64,000 nucleotides of DNA from Ruegeria arenilitoris (lineage in GTDB: Bacteria; Pseudomonadota; Alphaproteobacteria; Rhodobacterales; Rhodobacteraceae): NCBI RefSeq assembly GCF_042675705.1, contig NZ_JBHTJJ010000006.1; one strand, 5' to 3'. The position numbers were made by a program, and so were the translations under genes. Below the pieces are notes generated by a model, which saw nothing but the letters and a program-made list of their open reading frames with translations, did not search any database and had not been told where the DNA came from. Shown here one piece after another: positions 1-8,967 of this stretch (positions within the stretch are counted from its first letter, which is position 1; each line of letters opens with the position of its first letter).

Positions 1-9
1 GAGTTCCCC

Positions 10-1302
10 ATGGTCGACATCGCGACCCGTGTCTACAATCACAAATGGAAGATCGACCCGATTGTCCGGTCGTTGATCGACACGGACTTCTACAAACTGC
101 TGATGTGCCAGTCAGTGTTTCGAAACCGACCCCAAACAACGGTCGAGTTTTCCTTGATCAACCGCTCGAATCACGTCCCCCTGGCCAAGTTGATCGACGA
201 GGGCGAACTGCGCGAACAGCTGGACCATATCCGCTCGCTCAGCCTCAGCCGGGGTGAAAGCACCTGGCTGCGGGGCAATACCTTCTACGGCAAACGCCAG
301 ATGTTCCGCCCCGATTTCATGGAATGGTTCGAGAATCTGCGCCTGCCGCCCTATCACCTCGAACGCCGCGGCGATCAGTACGAGCTGACATTCGAAGGCA
401 AATGGCACGAGGTCATGCTGTGGGAGATTCCGGCCCTGGCGGTGCTGATGGAGCTCCGCTCACGCGCGGTTCTGAACGACATGCGCCGGTTCGAGCTTCA
501 GGTTCTCTATGCCCGCGCCATGACCCGTGTCTGGGAAAAGATCGAAACGCTGCGCGGCATTCCCGGTTTGGGCATCGCTGATTTCGGGACCCGGCGGCGG
601 CATTCCTTCCTGTGGCAGGACTGGTGCGTGCAGGCAATGATCGAAGGGCTGGGCCCGGCCTTCACGGGAACGTCGAACTGCCTGATCGCCATGCGGCGCG
701 AGGTCGAGGCGATCGGCACCAATGCGCATGAACTGCCGATGGTCTATTCGGCGCTGGCCGAAACCGACGAGGAACTGGCCCGCGCGCCCTATGACGTGCT
801 GAGCGACTGGCATGACGAACATGACGGCAACCTGCGGATCATCCTGCCCGACACCTATGGCACCAAGGGGTTTCTGGACCGCGCACCCGACTGGCTGGCC
901 GGCTGGACCGGCATCCGCATTGACAGCGGCGATCCGGCCAAGGGCGCCGAGATCGCCATCGACTGGTGGAAATCGCGCGGCGAGGATCCCAGCCAGAAGC
1001 GGATCATATTCTCGGACGGGCTCGATGTGGACAAGATCCGCGAATTGCATGGCCAATTCGCGGACCGGGTGAAGGTCTCGTTCGGGTGGGGCACGTTGCT
1101 GACCAACGATTTCCGCGGTCTGGTGCCGGGGGATGCGCTGGCGCCGTTCTCGCTGGTGTGCAAGGCGGTCTCGGCCAATGGGCGGCCGACGGTGAAACTG
1201 TCGGACAACCCCGAAAAGGCGATGGGGCCGAAAGACGAGATCGAGCGCTACAAGCGCGTCTTTGGCGTAGGGGACCAAGAGGCGATCGAAGTGATCGTCT
1301 AG
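10..1302 (+). CDS. pncB: Nicotinate phosphoribosyltransferase
   Basis: Cytosolic NAD-salvage enzyme (Preiss-Handler pathway) that joins nicotinate to PRPP to give nicotinate mononucleotide, with ATP hydrolysis. At 430 aa it is slightly longer than the roughly 400 aa of the E. coli enzyme. The N-terminal motif DTDFYKLLMCQSVF (about residue 24) and the FGTRRRHS signature near residue 192 are hallmarks of the family; a histidine in this region is the phosphorylated residue in characterised members. The ATG lies only 9 bases from the window edge, so its promoter and any operon partner upstream are not visible. The next gene converges on it with a gap of 6 bases. Confidence 0.95.
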   Translation: MVDIATRVYNHKWKIDPIVRSLIDTDFYKLLMCQSVFRNRPQTTVEFSLINRSNHVPLAKLIDEGELREQLDHIRSLSLSRGESTWLRGNTFYGKRQMFRPDFMEWFENLRLPPYHLERRGDQYELTFEGKWHEVMLWEIPALAVLMELRSRAVLNDMRRFELQVLYARAMTRVWEKIETLRGIPGLGIADFGTRRRHSFLWQDWCVQAMIEGLGPAFTGTSNCLIAMRREVEAIGTNAHELPMVYSALAETDEELARAPYDVLSDWHDEHDGNLRIILPDTYGTKGFLDRAPDWLAGWTGIRIDSGDPAKGAEIAIDWWKSRGEDPSQKRIIFSDGLDVDKIRELHGQFADRVKVSFGWGTLLTNDFRGLVPGDALAPFSLVCKAVSANGRPTVKLSDNPEKAMGPKDEIERYKRVFGVGDQEAIEVIV

Positions 1303-1308
1303 CCCGGC

Positions 1309-2754
1309 TCAGCCGTGATGGGCGGCCACGGTTTTCAACTGGGAAAACCCGTACAGCGCCTCGAACCCCTTTTCGCGGCCATGGCCCGATTTTCCGACCC
1401 CGCCGAACGGCAGCTCGACCCCGCCGCCCGCGCCGTAATTGTTGATGAACACCTGCCCCGCGCGCAACCGTTTGGCCAGCCGCATCTGCCGCGCGCCGTC
1501 CCGCGTCCAGACCCCGGCCACCAGCCCATAGTCGGTGCCGTTGGCGATTTGAATGGCCTGTTCCTCGGTGTCGAAGGGGATCAGAACCTGGACCGGGCCA
1601 AAGATTTCCTTCTGCGCCAGCGGATGATCGGGCGGCACGTCACCAAACAGCGTCGGGCGCACATAGGCCCCGCCCGTCGGCGCGTGATCCACGATCCGGC
1701 CTTGTGCGGCGATCTCAAGATCGCCTCCCTGCGCCAGAAAGCCGGTCACAATCTGTTTCTGCCGGTCCGAGATCAACGGCCCGACCCGCAGATCCTCGGT
1801 CGCGGGGCCGACGGTCAGGTCGGCATAGGCGGCGGCCATGCGCGCCTTGACCTCGGCATAGACGCCGCGCTGCACCAGAACACGCGACCCGGCCGAGCAG
1901 GTCTGACCCGCATTCTGGATGCCCGCATTCACCAAAAACGGCAGCGCGACCTCCAGATCGGCATCATCGAACACCAGTTGCGGAGATTTCCCCCCCAGTT
2001 CCAGCGTCACCGGCACCGCGTTGGCGCCGGCCGCCTGCTGTACCAGCGCGCCCGTCGCCACAGACCCGGTGAACGAAATGTGATTCACACCCGGATGGCC
2101 GGACAGCGCCGCCCCGGCCTCGGCCCCGATACCGGACACCACGTTCAATGCCCCGGGCGGCAGCCCGGCATCGGTTGCCAGATGGGCAAAGGCCAGTGCG
2201 GTCAGGCAGGCCTCTTCCGCCGGTTTCAGAACGCAGGCATTGCCCATCGCCAGCGCCGCCCCGACCGAGCGGCCGATGATCTGCATCGGATAGTTCCACG
2301 GCACGATATGGCCGGTCACCCCGTGCGGCTCACGCAGGGTGTAGACGGTGTATCCGTCCAGATAGGGGATGGTCTCGCCCATCACCTTGTCCGCCGCACC
2401 ACCGTAGAACTCGCAGTACCGCGCCAGCGCCAGCGCATCGGCGCGTGCCTGGGTCAGCGGTTTGCCAACGTCCAACGCTTCGAGCAGCGCAAGCTCCTCG
2501 ATCCTGTCCTGCACCAACTGTCCTAGACGGGTCAGGATGCGGCCCCGCTCCAGCGCGGTCATCCGGCCCCAGTCGCCGTCCAGCGCGGCCTGCGCGGCCT
2601 GCACGGCGGCATCGATCTGCGGCACCCCACCACGCGCGATCCGGCAGAGCAGCGTGCCGTCGGACGGGTTGGTCAAATCCAGCGTGTCTTCGGTCGCGAC
2701 CCAATCGCCGCCGATCAGGCACAGGGTGGGATCAAACCAGATGGGATTTTGCAT
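1309..2754 (-). CDS. NAD(P)-dependent aldehyde dehydrogenase, last gene of the ABC/channel operon
   Basis: Oxidises an aldehyde to its carboxylate. The 481-aa protein has the full ALDH fold: PWNYPMQ in the cofactor domain, the FTGS loop, the general-base Glu in LELGGKSPQ, and the catalytic Cys in NAGQTCSAGSR near residue 285. The start at 2754 is chosen because GGAGG lies 6 nt upstream; an in-frame TTG start at 2781 has no such site. It begins 34 bp after the ABC ATPase gene on the same strand. It therefore probably handles an aldehyde derived from the imported substrate (for example from an amine or betaine-type compound). That substrate is inference; the motifs do not fix it. Confidence 0.85.
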   Translation of the reverse strand: MQNPIWFDPTLCLIGGDWVATEDTLDLTNPSDGTLLCRIARGGVPQIDAAVQAAQAALDGDWGRMTALERGRILTRLGQLVQDRIEELALLEALDVGKPLTQARADALALARYCEFYGGAADKVMGETIPYLDGYTVYTLREPHGVTGHIVPWNYPMQIIGRSVGAALAMGNACVLKPAEEACLTALAFAHLATDAGLPPGALNVVSGIGAEAGAALSGHPGVNHISFTGSVATGALVQQAAGANAVPVTLELGGKSPQLVFDDADLEVALPFLVNAGIQNAGQTCSAGSRVLVQRGVYAEVKARMAAAYADLTVGPATEDLRVGPLISDRQKQIVTGFLAQGGDLEIAAQGRIVDHAPTGGAYVRPTLFGDVPPDHPLAQKEIFGPVQVLIPFDTEEQAIQIANGTDYGLVAGVWTRDGARQMRLAKRLRAGQVFINNYGAGGGVELPFGGVGKSGHGREKGFEALYGFSQLKTVAAHHG

Positions 2755-2788
2755 ATCTGCCTCCAAAACAGGCTCTAACAAAGAGGTA

Positions 2789-4387
2789 TCATGCCGCGCC
2801 CTGCCCGATCTGGGGCAATTTCGGCACGGCTTGGATCAGGGTTTGCGTATAGGGGTGCTGCGGGCCCGCGAACACGCGATCGGTCTCACCCTGTTCGACG
2901 ATCTTTCCCGCCTGCATCACCATCACCCGGTCGGTGATGGTGCGCACCACGCTCAGGTCGTGGCTGATGAACAGATAGGTCAGGTCATAGGCCGCACACA
3001 GCTCGGCCAGCAGATCGAGGATCTGCGCCCGCACGGACACGTCGAGTGCCGAGACGGCTTCGTCGAACAGGATCAACTCGGGCCGGATGATCAGGGCGCG
3101 GGCGATGGCGATGCGCTGGCGCTGCCCGCCCGAGAATTCGTGGATGTATTTCCCGGCGTCGTCGGGCGAGAGCCCCACGGCGGTCAGAATCTCGGCGATG
3201 CGATCCTGCCGTTCGGACCCGGTGGGCGGAGTCTCCAGCAGGTGAAAGGGCTCGGTGATCAGGCGGGCAACACGGTGGCGGGGGTTGAAGCTGCCGAACG
3301 GGTCCTGGAACACCACCTGCATTTTGCGGCGCACCGCCAGATTGGGTTTGTGCCCGGTGAACACCGGCTGGCCGTCCAGCAGGATCTGCCCGCCCTGCAC
3401 CTCCTCGAGCCCTAAAATGACTCGCGTTAGAGTCGATTTTCCGCAACCGGACTCGCCCACAAGCCCAAGGCGTTCGCCCCGATTCAGCGTGAAACTCACA
3501 TTGTCCACGGCCCGGTGACTACCGGGCTTTTCGAACAGCCGCGTACGCGGCAGGCGATAGTCGCGCACCACGTTGCGGACCTCGAGCAACGGCGCGGGCG
3601 CGGGCGGCGCAGGCAATGCGACCCGGTGGCCCGAGGCCTGAAACAGCATCCGCGTATAAGGATGCTGCATGTTGGTCAGCAGGTGGCTGGTCGGGCCAGT
3701 CTCGACCACCTCGCCATTGCGCATTACCACAATCTGGTCGGCCATTCCCGCCACAACGGCCAGATCATGGGTAATCATCAGCAGGCCCATGCCATATTCC
3801 GTAACCAACCCCTTGAGCAGGTCGAGGATCTGCGCCTGCGTGGTTACGTCCAGCGCGGTGGTCGGCTCGTCCGCGATCAGCAGCCGGGGGCGCAGCGCGA
3901 TGGCCATGGCGATCACCACCCGCTGCCGCTGCCCGCCCGACAGTTCGTGCGGATAGCGCGACAGGGGAAAGCGGTCGGGCGGCAGGCCGACGCGGATCAG
4001 AACCTCTTGCGCGCGCGTGCGAGCGGCGTCGGGGGACATGGCCTTGTGGATCAGGATGGTCTCCATCACCTGATCACCGATGGTCTTCACCGGGTTGAGC
4101 GCCGTCATCGGCTCCTGAAACACCATCCCGATGGCCGCCCCGCGCAGGGCGCACATCTCAGCCTCGGGCAGGCCCAGCAGGTTCTGCCCGTCAAGGCGGA
4201 CCGAGCCGCTGGCCTCGGACCCTGCGGGCAGCAACTGTAAAACCGCCAGCGCGGTCATCGACTTGCCCGAGCCGCTCTCACCGGTAACGGCCACGATCTG
4301 CCCGGGATCGATGGACAGGCTGACCTGGTCCAGCACCGGCTGTCCGTGAATCGTCAAGGACAGGGTATCGACGGTCAGCAAGCTCAT
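2789..4387 (-). CDS. Peptide/opine-type ABC transporter, fused double ATPase (DppD-DppF type)
   Basis: Energises uptake through the two permeases encoded just upstream. One 532-aa chain carries two nucleotide-binding domains. The first has Walker A GESGSGKS, signature LSGGQRQR and Walker B LLIADEP. The second has Walker A GESGCGKS, signature FSGGQRQR and Walker B LILFDE. This is the GsiA/YejF-like fused form of the DppD/DppF pair. The start at 4387 overlaps the permease stop by 4 bp (ATGA), the usual translational coupling. The open frame continues upstream, but only antisense-like sequence is added. Substrate specificity cannot be read from the ATPase. Confidence 0.92.
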   Translation of the reverse strand: MSLLTVDTLSLTIHGQPVLDQVSLSIDPGQIVAVTGESGSGKSMTALAVLQLLPAGSEASGSVRLDGQNLLGLPEAEMCALRGAAIGMVFQEPMTALNPVKTIGDQVMETILIHKAMSPDAARTRAQEVLIRVGLPPDRFPLSRYPHELSGGQRQRVVIAMAIALRPRLLIADEPTTALDVTTQAQILDLLKGLVTEYGMGLLMITHDLAVVAGMADQIVVMRNGEVVETGPTSHLLTNMQHPYTRMLFQASGHRVALPAPPAPAPLLEVRNVVRDYRLPRTRLFEKPGSHRAVDNVSFTLNRGERLGLVGESGCGKSTLTRVILGLEEVQGGQILLDGQPVFTGHKPNLAVRRKMQVVFQDPFGSFNPRHRVARLITEPFHLLETPPTGSERQDRIAEILTAVGLSPDDAGKYIHEFSGGQRQRIAIARALIIRPELILFDEAVSALDVSVRAQILDLLAELCAAYDLTYLFISHDLSVVRTITDRVMVMQAGKIVEQGETDRVFAGPQHPYTQTLIQAVPKLPQIGQGAA

Positions 4388-5199
4388 GCGCGGGCCACCC
4401 GGATGCGGGGGTCGAGCCAGTCGCGCAGCCCGTCGCCCATCAGGTTCAGCCCCAGCACCGTCACGATGATCGCCAGCCCCGGAATCAGAGCCAAATGGGG
4501 GGCAAAACTGACCATCGTCTGCGCATCGGCCAGCATCCGGCCCCAGCTGGGCGTGGGCGGTTGCGCGCCCAGACCGACATAACTGAGGCCCGCCTCGGCC
4601 AGAATGCCGAGGCTGAACTGGATGGTGCCCTGCACGATCAGCAGGTTGGCGACGTTGGGCAGGATGTGCTCGGCCGAAATCCGCGCCGCGCCCTTGCCCG
4701 CGACACGGGCCGCCAGGATGAACTCGCGCTCCCACAGGGACAGCGCCGCGCCGCGGGTGATGCGGGCGAAGACGGGGATGTTGAAGATGCCGATGGCGAT
4801 GATCGCGTTCACCGCACCGGGGCCGAAGACGGCAGTGATTAGGATGGCAATCACCAGCGAAGGGAAGGCAAAGACCAGATCGTTGCCGCGCATGATCAGC
4901 TCATCCAGCCAAGACCCCTTGCGCGCCGCGGCCGTCAGGCCCAATGGCACGCCGAACCCCATGCCAATGCCCACCGCCACCAGCGCCACCGCGATCGAGG
5001 TACGCGCACCCACCATGATCATCGAGAACATGTCGCGCCCGAAATGATCGGTACCGAACCAGTGCTGTGCGTTGGGCGGCTGCAGCTTGTCTGGGATGTT
5101 CAGCGCGGCGTGATCAAAGGGTGTCCAGACGAAGGACAGCAGGGCCATCAGCACCACCACCGAGGTCAGCCCCGCCCCAAGGATCAGCGCGCGGCTCAT
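4384..5199 (-). CDS. ABC transporter permease (DppC type)
   Basis: Inner-membrane permease of the dipeptide/oligopeptide/nickel class, 271 aa. A first membrane segment lies near residues 5-23 (LILGAGLTSVVVLMALLSF). A periplasmic loop with the family pattern (HWFGTDHFGRDMFS) follows, then further membrane segments and the cytoplasmic EAA-type loop that docks on the ATPase (RVAGKGAARISAEHILPN). It shares 4-bp overlaps with the genes on both sides, so it is translated in series with them. The start MSRALILG at 5199 is supported by this overlap and by family N-termini; the longer upstream frame is out-of-gene sequence. Confidence 0.92.
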   Translation of the reverse strand: MSRALILGAGLTSVVVLMALLSFVWTPFDHAALNIPDKLQPPNAQHWFGTDHFGRDMFSMIMVGARTSIAVALVAVGIGMGFGVPLGLTAAARKGSWLDELIMRGNDLVFAFPSLVIAILITAVFGPGAVNAIIAIGIFNIPVFARITRGAALSLWEREFILAARVAGKGAARISAEHILPNVANLLIVQGTIQFSLGILAEAGLSYVGLGAQPPTPSWGRMLADAQTMVSFAPHLALIPGLAIIVTVLGLNLMGDGLRDWLDPRIRVARA

Positions 5200-6143
5200 G
5201 TGCGGCTCCGCAACCGGGGATCGACCGCGGCATAGGCCAGATCGACCAGGAAGTTCACCGTGATGACCGCAAAGACCAGCAGCATCACCACCGACTCCAC
5301 AACGATCAGGTCCCGCGCCGAGATCGCCTGGAACACCAACCGCCCCAGCCCGGGCAGGTAGAAGACCTGCTCGATGATGATCGACCCGGCCAGCAGAAAC
5401 GAGAACTGCAGCCCGATGATCGTCAGCACTGGGATAAGCGCATTGCGCACCCCGTGCCGCCACAGCGCCTGGCGGCGCGACAGCCCTTTGGCGCGGGCGG
5501 TGCGCATGAAATCCTCACCCAGAATGTCCAGCAGCGCCGAGCGCATGACCCGCGACAGAATCGCCGCCTGCGGCAGGGCCAGCGCGATTGCCGGCAGCGT
5601 CAGCGAGTGCAGCCCGGCCCACAGGCCGTTGTCCCACCCCGCGAACCCGCCCGCGTTGAACCAGCGCAAATTGATGGCGAAGATCAGCACCAGCATCATC
5701 GCGAACCAGAAGTTCGGCACCGCGATGCCCAGCTGCGTGGCTCCCATCACCGCAAGATCGCCCGGTTTCCCCCGGCGCGCGGCGGCATAGATGCCGACCG
5801 GAAAGGCGATCAGCGTCGACAGTGTCAGCGCATAGAGCGCCAGCGGCAGCGACACCCACAGCCGGTCGGCCACCATCTGCGCCACAGGCGTGCGATAGGT
5901 GTACGAGGTGCCGAAATCTCCGGCCAGCATGCCGCTTACCCAGTTCAGGTAGCGCTGCGGCCGTGACACGTCCAAGCCCAGCTCGGCGCGCAGGGCGGCC
6001 AGCGTTTCGGGCTGGGCGTTCACCCCCAGCATGAACGAGGCCGGATCCCCCGGCGCCACCTCAATCACAGCGAAGATGACCACCGAAGCGATAGCCAGGC
6101 TGAGTGCCAGCGAAATCAGACGTTTGAGCGCATATCGGAGCAT
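5196..6143 (-). CDS. ABC transporter permease (DppB type)
   Basis: First membrane subunit of the peptide-type ABC importer, 315 aa from the ATG at 6143 (MLRYALKRLISLALSL, a typical DppB opening). A GTG nine bases further upstream (6152) is an alternative start. It shows the N-terminal anchoring helix, the periplasmic loop with YLNWVSGMLAGDFGTSY, and the EAA-type loop near TARAKGLSRRQALWRHG. It is followed by the DppC-type gene with a 4-bp overlap and preceded, 40-50 bp away, by the ligand-gated channel gene on the same strand. Confidence 0.92.
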   Translation of the reverse strand: MLRYALKRLISLALSLAIASVVIFAVIEVAPGDPASFMLGVNAQPETLAALRAELGLDVSRPQRYLNWVSGMLAGDFGTSYTYRTPVAQMVADRLWVSLPLALYALTLSTLIAFPVGIYAAARRGKPGDLAVMGATQLGIAVPNFWFAMMLVLIFAINLRWFNAGGFAGWDNGLWAGLHSLTLPAIALALPQAAILSRVMRSALLDILGEDFMRTARAKGLSRRQALWRHGVRNALIPVLTIIGLQFSFLLAGSIIIEQVFYLPGLGRLVFQAISARDLIVVESVVMLLVFAVITVNFLVDLAYAAVDPRLRSRT

Positions 6144-6192
6144 TGCCGCCACGTTAGGCCGGGATTGGCCGCCGGTCCAGCGGCACAGCGCG

Positions 6193-7254
6193 TCAGGACT
6201 GCATCAGAAACGCCCAGACCGCATAGCCCACGATCGCGGCATAGCCCAGCGGATAGATCCACTTGATCGCGTAGTTGTCCAGCTTGCGCGCCGTGTCCTC
6301 GCGCCCCGAGACCTTGAGCCGCCGCAGCATAACGTTGAATACCACCAGCGCCCCGGTCATCAGGAACATGCATTGCAGGATGAAATCCAGAAAGGTCAGA
6401 TAGCCCAGCTTGGGCAGATCGGCCGAGATTGCCCAGTTGAAGGCGACAAAGACCAGCAGGTTGGCCCCCGCGATATCGATCCGCTTGCGGTATTCGTCCA
6501 GAAAGAACAGCGCCCAGCCGACCAGAACCAGCACCAGCATCGGCAAGAACACCCGGATGACATAGTAGGTCAGGTGGCGCTTGCCCTCGAAGACCAGCGA
6601 CACCTGATCGCTTTCATTGCCCGACAGGCCCGTCGTGGTCGAGGCCAGCATACGGGCGTTGCCCAGAATCCACTCCTCTTCGCCCAGCGTGTCGCCCAGC
6701 CCCGAGAACTGGTCCAGCGCGTAGTAGTGCACGAAGTCGGACGGAAAGACCGAGACGACCTCGAAGTGGAACTCCTGCGTGTCGAAGGGGAACCTGAGGA
6801 AGTTGAAATGCGGCGCCTGCAGCGTCAGCGAGGATTTCTCGACAAACGTCACATGCCCATCATGGCGCAGAGCGGCCGCGGATTCGTGCACCCAGCGGTT
6901 GGATTGCTGGTTGTGGATGACGAAGGCCGGAACCACCGCATCCCGGGCGGCCGCATGGCGCACGAAGGCCGGCGGATCGAATACGCGGAAATCGCGGCCC
7001 AGTTCATCCGGATCGAACGCCAGGGCCGGATCGCTCCATTCAAACCGCAGCACGACCACAGCGCCATAGTTCTCGGCCTTCTGATCGACCGAGGTGATCT
7101 GATCGATCCTGATGCCGACGCCGACCTCGACCGGGTTTTCCGGGGTGCCCAACAGCGCGCTGTGGCCATCCTGAAACAACCCTTGCGCGCCCGAGGGTCC
7201 CGACAGGGCCAGGGCGACCATGAAGAAAAACACCGAAACCAGGCAACGTGTCAT
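6193..7254 (-). CDS. Pentameric ligand-gated ion channel homologue (prokaryotic Cys-loop/Pro-loop receptor)
   Basis: 353 aa with the complete layout of a bacterial pLGIC (GLIC/ELIC family). There is a signal peptide (residues 1-24), a beta-rich extracellular domain (25-228) and four helices: M1 about 231-252, M2 about 258-276, M3 about 284-308, M4 about 332-351. The Pro-loop hallmark FPFDTQ is at 155-160. The M2-M3 stretch VAFNWAISADLPKLGYLT aligns with GLIC's AFNILVETNLPKTPYMT. The two Cys of the animal Cys-loop are absent, as usual in bacteria. Aligned on AFN, pore position 9' is Leu267, but 2' is Asp260 and the inner mouth is Arg256-Lys257-Arg258. The gene sits 54 bp after the solute-binding protein and about 40 bp before the permeases, so it is probably co-transcribed with a nutrient importer. 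Ligand and ion selectivity are unknown. Confidence 0.88.
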   Translation of the reverse strand: MTRCLVSVFFFMVALALSGPSGAQGLFQDGHSALLGTPENPVEVGVGIRIDQITSVDQKAENYGAVVVLRFEWSDPALAFDPDELGRDFRVFDPPAFVRHAAARDAVVPAFVIHNQQSNRWVHESAAALRHDGHVTFVEKSSLTLQAPHFNFLRFPFDTQEFHFEVVSVFPSDFVHYYALDQFSGLGDTLGEEEWILGNARMLASTTTGLSGNESDQVSLVFEGKRHLTYYVIRVFLPMLVLVLVGWALFFLDEYRKRIDIAGANLLVFVAFNWAISADLPKLGYLTFLDFILQCMFLMTGALVVFNVMLRRLKVSGREDTARKLDNYAIKWIYPLGYAAIVGYAVWAFLMQS

Positions 7255-7285
7255 CTGAAAAAGACCCTAAATTGGGGGGAACGGG

Positions 7286-7307
7286 CCCGCAGGGCGGACC
7301 CGCAGGG
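7286..7307 (-). repeat. Direct repeat CCCGCAGGG in the gap between solute-binding protein and channel
   Basis: The nonamer CCCGCAGGG occurs at 7286-7294 and again at 7299-7307, inside the 54-bp gap between the binding-protein stop and the channel start. The G+C-rich block can form short stems in the mRNA. Such structures behind binding-protein genes often stabilise the upstream message so that the binding protein is made in excess. That role is inferred here. Confidence 0.35.
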
Positions 7308-7308
7308 C

Positions 7309-8796
7309 TCATTCCGCCCAGCTGATCGCGGTCAGGTCAATGGCCGCCGTGGGCGCGTTTTCCCACAGGCCCTGAACGCCGGCCGTGGCCACGCCCAGCT
7401 TGGCCAGCTGGAACAGATAGGCGTTGACGTAATCCTCGGCGATCATGCGCTGCGCCTCGCCCATAAGGCGGGTGCGTTCATCGGGGTCGGTGGTCGCGTT
7501 CAGCGTCGCCATCAGGGCCTGGAAATCCGGGTTGTCATACTGGAAGTAGTAATCCGGCCGGGCATAGATGCCGATGTCCATCGGCTCGGTATGGCTGACG
7601 ATGGTCAGGGCGAAATCCTTGCCCTTGAACACGGTTTCCAGCCACTGCGCCCATTCCACGTTGATGATCTCGGCCTTGATGCCTACCTCGGCCAGCTGCG
7701 CGGCCACGATCTCGCCCCCGCGGCGGGCGTAGGAGGGCGGCGGCAAGTGCAACGTGGTTTCGAACCCGTCCGCGAATCCGGCCTCGGCCAGCAGGGCGCG
7801 GGCCTTGTCCGGGTCATGTGCCGAATTGCCGGTCAGATCGACATAGGCCGGGTTGTGCGGCGCGAAATGCGTGCCGATCGGCGTGCCATAACCGAACATC
7901 GCACCATCGATGATCGCCTGACGGTCGATCGCATGGGCCAGCGCCTGCCGCACCCGCACGTCGTCGAAGGGCGGCTTCTTGTTGTTGGTCGCCAGAATGG
8001 TTTCGCCCTCGGTCGAACCGACAAGCACCTGAAACCGCGGGTCGGCCTCGAATTGCGGCAGGTTCTCGGGGGCGGGGAAATTGTCAAACACGTCCACGTC
8101 CTCGGCCATCATCGCGGCAAAGGCGGCGGTGGGGTCCGAGATGAACTTGAACGTGGCTTTCTCCAGCGCGGGTTGGTCACCCCAGTAATCGGGGTTGCGC
8201 TCTAACGTGATGCGGTCGCCCTGGACCCATTCGGCGAACTTGTAGGCGCCGGTGCCCACGGGGTTGGTCTTGATGCCCTCGATGCTTTCGGGCGCCACGA
8301 TCACCGCGTCGCCCCAGGCCAGGTTGAACAGGAAACTGCCGTTGGGTTCCGCCAGAGTGATTCTGACGGTCAGCGGGTCCACGACCTCGACGCCTTCGAT
8401 CCCGGCGAACAGGGCCTTCTGCGCATTGGCGCTGTCCTCGGCGGTGGCGCGGTCGAGGCTGAACTTCACGTCCTCGGCATCCATCGTGGTGCCATCATGG
8501 AATGTGACGCCATCGTGCAGCGTGAAGGTATAGACCTTTCCGTCCTCGGAAATCTCCCAGCTATCGGCCAGCCCGGGCACGACCGAGCCATCGCCCATGA
8601 AGCGGGTCAGCCCTTCGAACACGTTGGTGTAGACGACCGAATCGATGGCTTGCGCGGCGGCGCTGGTCGGGTCCAGATGCGGCGGCTCCAGCTGCATGGC
8701 GATGGTGATGTCCGACCGGGCCATGGCCTGCGAGGCGAGCAGCCCCACGCCCAGCGCCATGGCGCCGGCAAAGGTGCGAAAGAACGGCTTGGTCAT
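7309..8796 (-). CDS. Periplasmic solute-binding protein of a peptide-type ABC transporter (SBP_bac_5)
   Basis: First gene of the leftward operon, 495 aa. A Sec signal peptide (MTKPFFRTFAGAMALGVGLL, cleavage near AMARSD) precedes a DppA/OppA-type body with the family motifs VYTFTLHDGVTFHDGT and DAEDVKFSLDR. It captures the substrate in the periplasm and delivers it to the permeases. The start at 8796 has GGGAGG 8 nt upstream; the 29 codons further upstream in frame lack support. Class 5 binding proteins take peptides, nickel, opines or other small cations, so the ligand cannot be named. Being the gene just before the channel, it may bind the same ligand the channel senses (inference). Confidence 0.92.
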   Translation of the reverse strand: MTKPFFRTFAGAMALGVGLLASQAMARSDITIAMQLEPPHLDPTSAAAQAIDSVVYTNVFEGLTRFMGDGSVVPGLADSWEISEDGKVYTFTLHDGVTFHDGTTMDAEDVKFSLDRATAEDSANAQKALFAGIEGVEVVDPLTVRITLAEPNGSFLFNLAWGDAVIVAPESIEGIKTNPVGTGAYKFAEWVQGDRITLERNPDYWGDQPALEKATFKFISDPTAAFAAMMAEDVDVFDNFPAPENLPQFEADPRFQVLVGSTEGETILATNNKKPPFDDVRVRQALAHAIDRQAIIDGAMFGYGTPIGTHFAPHNPAYVDLTGNSAHDPDKARALLAEAGFADGFETTLHLPPPSYARRGGEIVAAQLAEVGIKAEIINVEWAQWLETVFKGKDFALTIVSHTEPMDIGIYARPDYYFQYDNPDFQALMATLNATTDPDERTRLMGEAQRMIAEDYVNAYLFQLAKLGVATAGVQGLWENAPTAAIDLTAISWAE

Positions 8797-8967
8797 GTAA
8801 ATTCCCTCCCAGAATGTGCGGATGGGCGGCGGCTGACGCGGCCCTGACGGAATCAATGTCCCTGCAAACCTTGGGTCATTCAAGGAAATGTTCGCGCAAC
8901 CGGGGTTTCTCTGGCCCCTGCCCTTCTGCTATGCCGCGCTGCAACATGAACCCCGCGAGGAGCGAGC

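Noticed and set aside
6031..8205. 724-codon rightward open frame opposite the ABC/channel genes
   Set aside because: It is antisense to well-recognised genes and shows no family motif; such long shadows are expected from G+C-rich third codon positions.
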